A stretch of 64,000 nt of DNA from Rostratula benghalensis (lineage: Eukaryota > Chordata > Aves > Charadriiformes > Rostratulidae), in assembly GCA_013399305.1 (NCBI GenBank), contig VXAI01000115.1, positions 1,218,120 to 1,282,119 on the forward strand, in the 5' to 3' direction. The stretch's first letter is position 1. Every line of letters starts with the position of its first letter. The notes under the pieces were generated by a model. The model saw only the letters and a list, made by a program, of their open reading frames with translations, had not been told where the DNA came from and made no database searches. Below, in pieces: positions 63,501 to 64,000 of this stretch. Position numbers and translations under genes: made by a program.

Positions 63501-64000
63501 TATTCTGCCCAAAAACAAAGTCACCTTTCCCCTTGTTTGCTGCTTCTTGAAGTTGGAATGTAATTTCTCCATCTGAAGGCAGTTCCTTTTTGTCTTTTCC
63601 ATCAATGCTTTTTAAGAAGCCAATTGTACACTCTTTGGATGGCTCATCTTTCTTTGTGGTATTTTTATTAGTCTCCTGTATCCCAAATTTAAACCCGTCT
63701 GCAGGTGCTGGCATTGAAAATCTAAATCCTTCCTTTGCAGACTTAGGTTCAGTATCAGAAGGAATCTGAAATGTGAATGATGGTGTCTTGCCCTGTTCAG
63801 CATGACCAAACTTAAAGCCCTTTTCAAGGAAATCACACTTAAAGCCTGTTCCCAACTGCCCTCCAGCAGGTTCAGATAATTTACTTTTCAAGCCAAAAGT
63901 AGGAACTGATGAAGCATCACCAGCAGGCTTAGCAGATGGATTTGGCGTTTGGCAGGCTACACAGGCTAGTGAAGAACCTTCATTCCTCACGAAACAAGTA
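48236..64000 (-). CDS. RANBP2: RANBP2 (Nup358), 3' part: last 1449 residues, spliced
   Basis: Nup358/RanBP2 forms the cytoplasmic filaments of the nuclear pore, binds Ran-GTP, hosts SUMO-RanGAP1/Ubc9 and acts as a SUMO E3 ligase. The window holds the end of the giant exon and the nine exons after it, all joined in matching phase (4351 nt). Domains in order: a RanBP2-type zinc finger cut by the window edge; F/FG repeats; Ran-binding domain 2 (62878-63288); a BICD2/kinesin-binding linker; Ran-binding domain 3 (61999-62406); F/FG repeats; the SUMO-ligase IR1-M-IR2 region (exons 55343, 54034, 53062); an FG module; Ran-binding domain 4; and the cyclophilin domain. Ten exons here, nine after the giant one, match the mammalian arrangement. 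N-terminal TPR, Ran-binding domain 1 and the other zinc fingers are outside. Confidence 0.97.
48542..50064 (-). other. RANBP2: RANBP2 intron before the terminal exon
   Basis: About 1.5 kb. It holds a well-preserved CR1 copy (49190-49715). A moderately GC-rich stretch at about 48780-49080 could be older repeat sequence that I cannot assign. Confidence 0.8.
49190..49715 (-). mobile_element. CR1 LINE fragment, best preserved here
   Basis: On the minus strand about 525 bp of CR1 3' end. The ORF2 tail is recognisable: [19 protein letters not shown], a stretch like [20 protein letters not shown], and [20 protein letters not shown]. It then passes into the 3' untranslated part (tggacttagatgatctttca). 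The 5' end is truncated and the reading frame is open only for the last ~95 codons. Confidence 0.97.
50065..50399 (-). CDS. RANBP2: RANBP2 exon: end of Ran-binding domain 4 and start of cyclophilin domain
   Basis: 335 bp, two bases then 111 codons, acceptor ttattttcag and donor gtaaga. It begins [20 protein letters not shown] (last helix of Ran-binding domain 4), then [40 protein letters not shown] and [11 protein letters not shown]. The catalytic Arg (FHR) and the F and Q of the DF.CQ motif are present. The usual Pro before DF is Thr here. Confidence 0.97.
50552..50825 (-). CDS. RANBP2: RANBP2 exon: core of Ran-binding domain 4
   Basis: 274 bp, 91 codons plus one base, acceptor tgatttttag and donor gtaagt. 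It encodes [20 protein letters not shown], then [13 protein letters not shown] and [20 protein letters not shown], the signature motifs of a Ran-binding domain (WKERG.G, ANH.I). The adjacent intron side has a strong inverted repeat. Confidence 0.97.
50826..51408 (-). other. RANBP2: RANBP2 intron 5' of the Ran-binding domain 4 exon
   Basis: About 0.6 kb, with a 13-bp perfect inverted repeat and a 46-bp-period duplication close to the acceptor. Confidence 0.85.
50870..50950. repeat. Inverted repeat (13-bp arms) plus imperfect 46-bp-period duplication
   Basis: tgtcaccgatgat (50870-50882) is perfectly complementary to atcatcggtgaca (50910-50922), with a 27-base loop. tagtatcacatacactt (50888) recurs as tagtattacatacactt (50934). 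The structure lies 45-97 nt upstream of the exon at 50825 in the transcript. Confidence 0.9.
51409..51551 (-). CDS. RANBP2: RANBP2 exon: linker into Ran-binding domain 4
   Basis: 143 bp, acceptor taattgtag and donor gtaagg. It encodes [20 protein letters not shown], an acidic run ([15 protein letters not shown]) and [11 protein letters not shown], the N-terminal strand of Ran-binding domain 4. The GTQSVGTQSAG-type insert I recall from mammals is absent. Confidence 0.96.
51718..51816 (-). CDS. RANBP2: RANBP2 exon: FG module
   Basis: 99 bp: two bases, 32 codons, one base, acceptor tttgatag and donor gtgagt. It encodes [20 protein letters not shown] then GDFAFGSK. The F.FG and SFADLA elements are typical of the FG-rich linker ahead of a Ran-binding domain and recur at 63421-63492. 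Confidence 0.95.
51817..52346 (-). other. RANBP2: RANBP2 intron
   Basis: About 0.5 kb AT-rich intron with no recognisable content. Confidence 0.85.
52347..52572 (-). CDS. RANBP2: RANBP2 exon: Ser/Thr-rich linker after the E3 region
   Basis: 226 bp, 75 codons plus one base, acceptor ttaatctcag and donor gtaagg. It begins [20 protein letters not shown] and ends with [28 protein letters not shown] and KPVDLST.K are conserved landmarks of RanBP2. The rest is a low-complexity, probably disordered linker. Confidence 0.94.
52573..53061 (-). other. RANBP2: RANBP2 intron
   Basis: About 0.5 kb AT-rich intron with no recognisable content. Confidence 0.85.
53062..53258 (-). CDS. RANBP2: RANBP2 exon: SUMO E3 region, internal repeat 2
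   Basis: 197 bp, two bases then 65 codons, acceptor tctttgcag and donor gtaaga. It encodes [20 protein letters not shown], then [20 protein letters not shown] and [16 protein letters not shown]. This is the second internal repeat (IR2) of the E3 region, but its SUMO-interacting core (mammalian IIVWE) reads VAAWE, and the LKLPPTFFCG core reads [10 protein letters not shown]. Confidence 0.95.
53259..54033 (-). other. RANBP2: RANBP2 intron
   Basis: About 0.8 kb intron without recognised repeats. Confidence 0.85.
54034..54126 (-). CDS. RANBP2: RANBP2 exon: between IR1 and IR2
   Basis: 93 bp: two bases, 30 codons, one base, acceptor atatttaag and donor gtatgt. It encodes [20 protein letters not shown] then [21 protein letters not shown] is the conserved stretch that follows IR1. 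Confidence 0.96.
54127..55342 (-). other. RANBP2: RANBP2 intron between the IR1 and M exons
   Basis: About 1.2 kb. A CR1 fragment occupies its high-coordinate end, close to the donor of the exon at 55343. Confidence 0.85.
54925..55300 (-). mobile_element. Diverged CR1 LINE fragment
   Basis: The plus strand reads agctcaagttggaagagaac, catcaagtccaactctctgc and ctgccctggggagcctgttt, with a matching decayed ORF2 part up to tgcttgaggtggggccacac, in reverse-complement CR1 order. It is older than the 49-kb copy and ends about 40 bp from a RANBP2 donor. Confidence 0.85.
55343..55510 (-). CDS. RANBP2: RANBP2 exon: SUMO E3 region, internal repeat 1 with SIM
   Basis: 168 bp: two bases, 55 codons, one base, acceptor ttctgcaaaaag and donor gtaagg. 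It carries [20 protein letters not shown] (SUMO-interacting motif VIIVYEL at 55446-55466) and [22 protein letters not shown]1 binds Ubc9 and SUMO-RanGAP1 and is the main ligase element in mammals. All key aromatic and hydrophobic positions are kept. Confidence 0.97.
55963..56471 (-). mobile_element. Solo LTR of an avian endogenous retrovirus (ERVL-like)
   Basis: About 509 bp, starting tgttgtggttcagactgagc on the plus strand and ending near tatcccaactgaagccagg. It is the reverse complement of a widespread bird LTR family with the cagtagctgctgtgttttgg and ctgataacacatact segments. No gag, pol or env sequence flanks it, so it is a solo LTR. The exact ends and target-site duplication were not resolved. 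Confidence 0.8.
59184..59280. repeat. T/G-rich low-complexity tract
   Basis: Runs of T alternating with GGG and GTT units, including gtttgggtgggtttgggttg. Four G-tracts could form a G-quadruplex on the plus (template) strand. No coding content. Confidence 0.85.
61491..64000 (-). CDS. RANBP2: RANBP2 giant exon, 3' part (zinc finger, RBD2, BICD2/kinesin linker, RBD3)
   Basis: An open frame runs through the window edge to donor gtgagt. It starts inside a zinc finger (CFVRN, then CVAC; the first Cys is outside). F/FG motifs follow (GFKFG, FRFS, DFVFG, GFQFG). Ran-binding domain 2 has [27 protein letters not shown] and CANHWIT. The linker contains [19 protein letters not shown] and LEWDNYD. Ran-binding domain 3 has [27 protein letters not shown] and [11 protein letters not shown]. 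Then come [13 protein letters not shown] and FGFSF repeats and NFSFKLLEK. It resembles mammalian RanBP2 throughout and strongly so from the linker to RBD3. Confidence 0.98.

Overview
The window is vertebrate nuclear DNA, most likely from a bird. Its genes are split into short exons with GT-AG borders in AT-rich introns, and it holds several CR1 LINE 3' fragments of the avian type plus an endogenous-retrovirus solo LTR of a kind common in bird genomes. Three protein genes are recognisable. Their order and orientation, EDAR (+) facing CCDC138 (-) followed by RANBP2 (-), match the human 2q12-q13 neighbourhood read in reverse, so this is a conserved amniote synteny block. I cannot name the species.

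Layout: 1-1347 is the last EDAR intron. 1348-1667 is the terminal EDAR exon, carrying the death domain, and a probable 3' UTR runs to about 3750. About 3.76-13.1 kb is a gene-poor spacer between the converging 3' ends of EDAR and CCDC138. 13.2-46.55 kb is the complete CCDC138 gene on the minus strand. I find 14 exons joined in one continuous reading frame, plus a probable first coding exon in a CpG island at 46.4-46.9 kb. Its penultimate intron is about 15 kb. 46.9-48.1 kb is the short tandem spacer between the RANBP2 3' end and the CCDC138 promoter. 48.2-64.0 kb is the 3' part of RANBP2 (minus strand): the end of the giant exon and the nine exons after it. Together these encode the last 1449 residues, from a zinc finger cut by the window edge through two Ran-binding domains, the SUMO E3 region, the fourth Ran-binding domain and the cyclophilin domain.

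The three genes are not a functional operon. EDAR signals to NF-kB in skin-appendage development, CCDC138 is a coiled-coil protein linked to centrosomal/centriolar-satellite proteomes, and RANBP2/Nup358 is the cytoplasmic-filament nucleoporin. I found no RNA gene, CRISPR array or unknown gene system. The points most worth a second look are the decayed second internal repeat (IR2) of the RANBP2 SUMO-ligase region, the unresolved CCDC138 N-terminus with two phase-compatible cryptic exons, a CTCF-like site in a CCDC138 intron, a 13-bp perfect inverted repeat 45 bp from a RANBP2 splice acceptor, and a long ancient CR1 copy.
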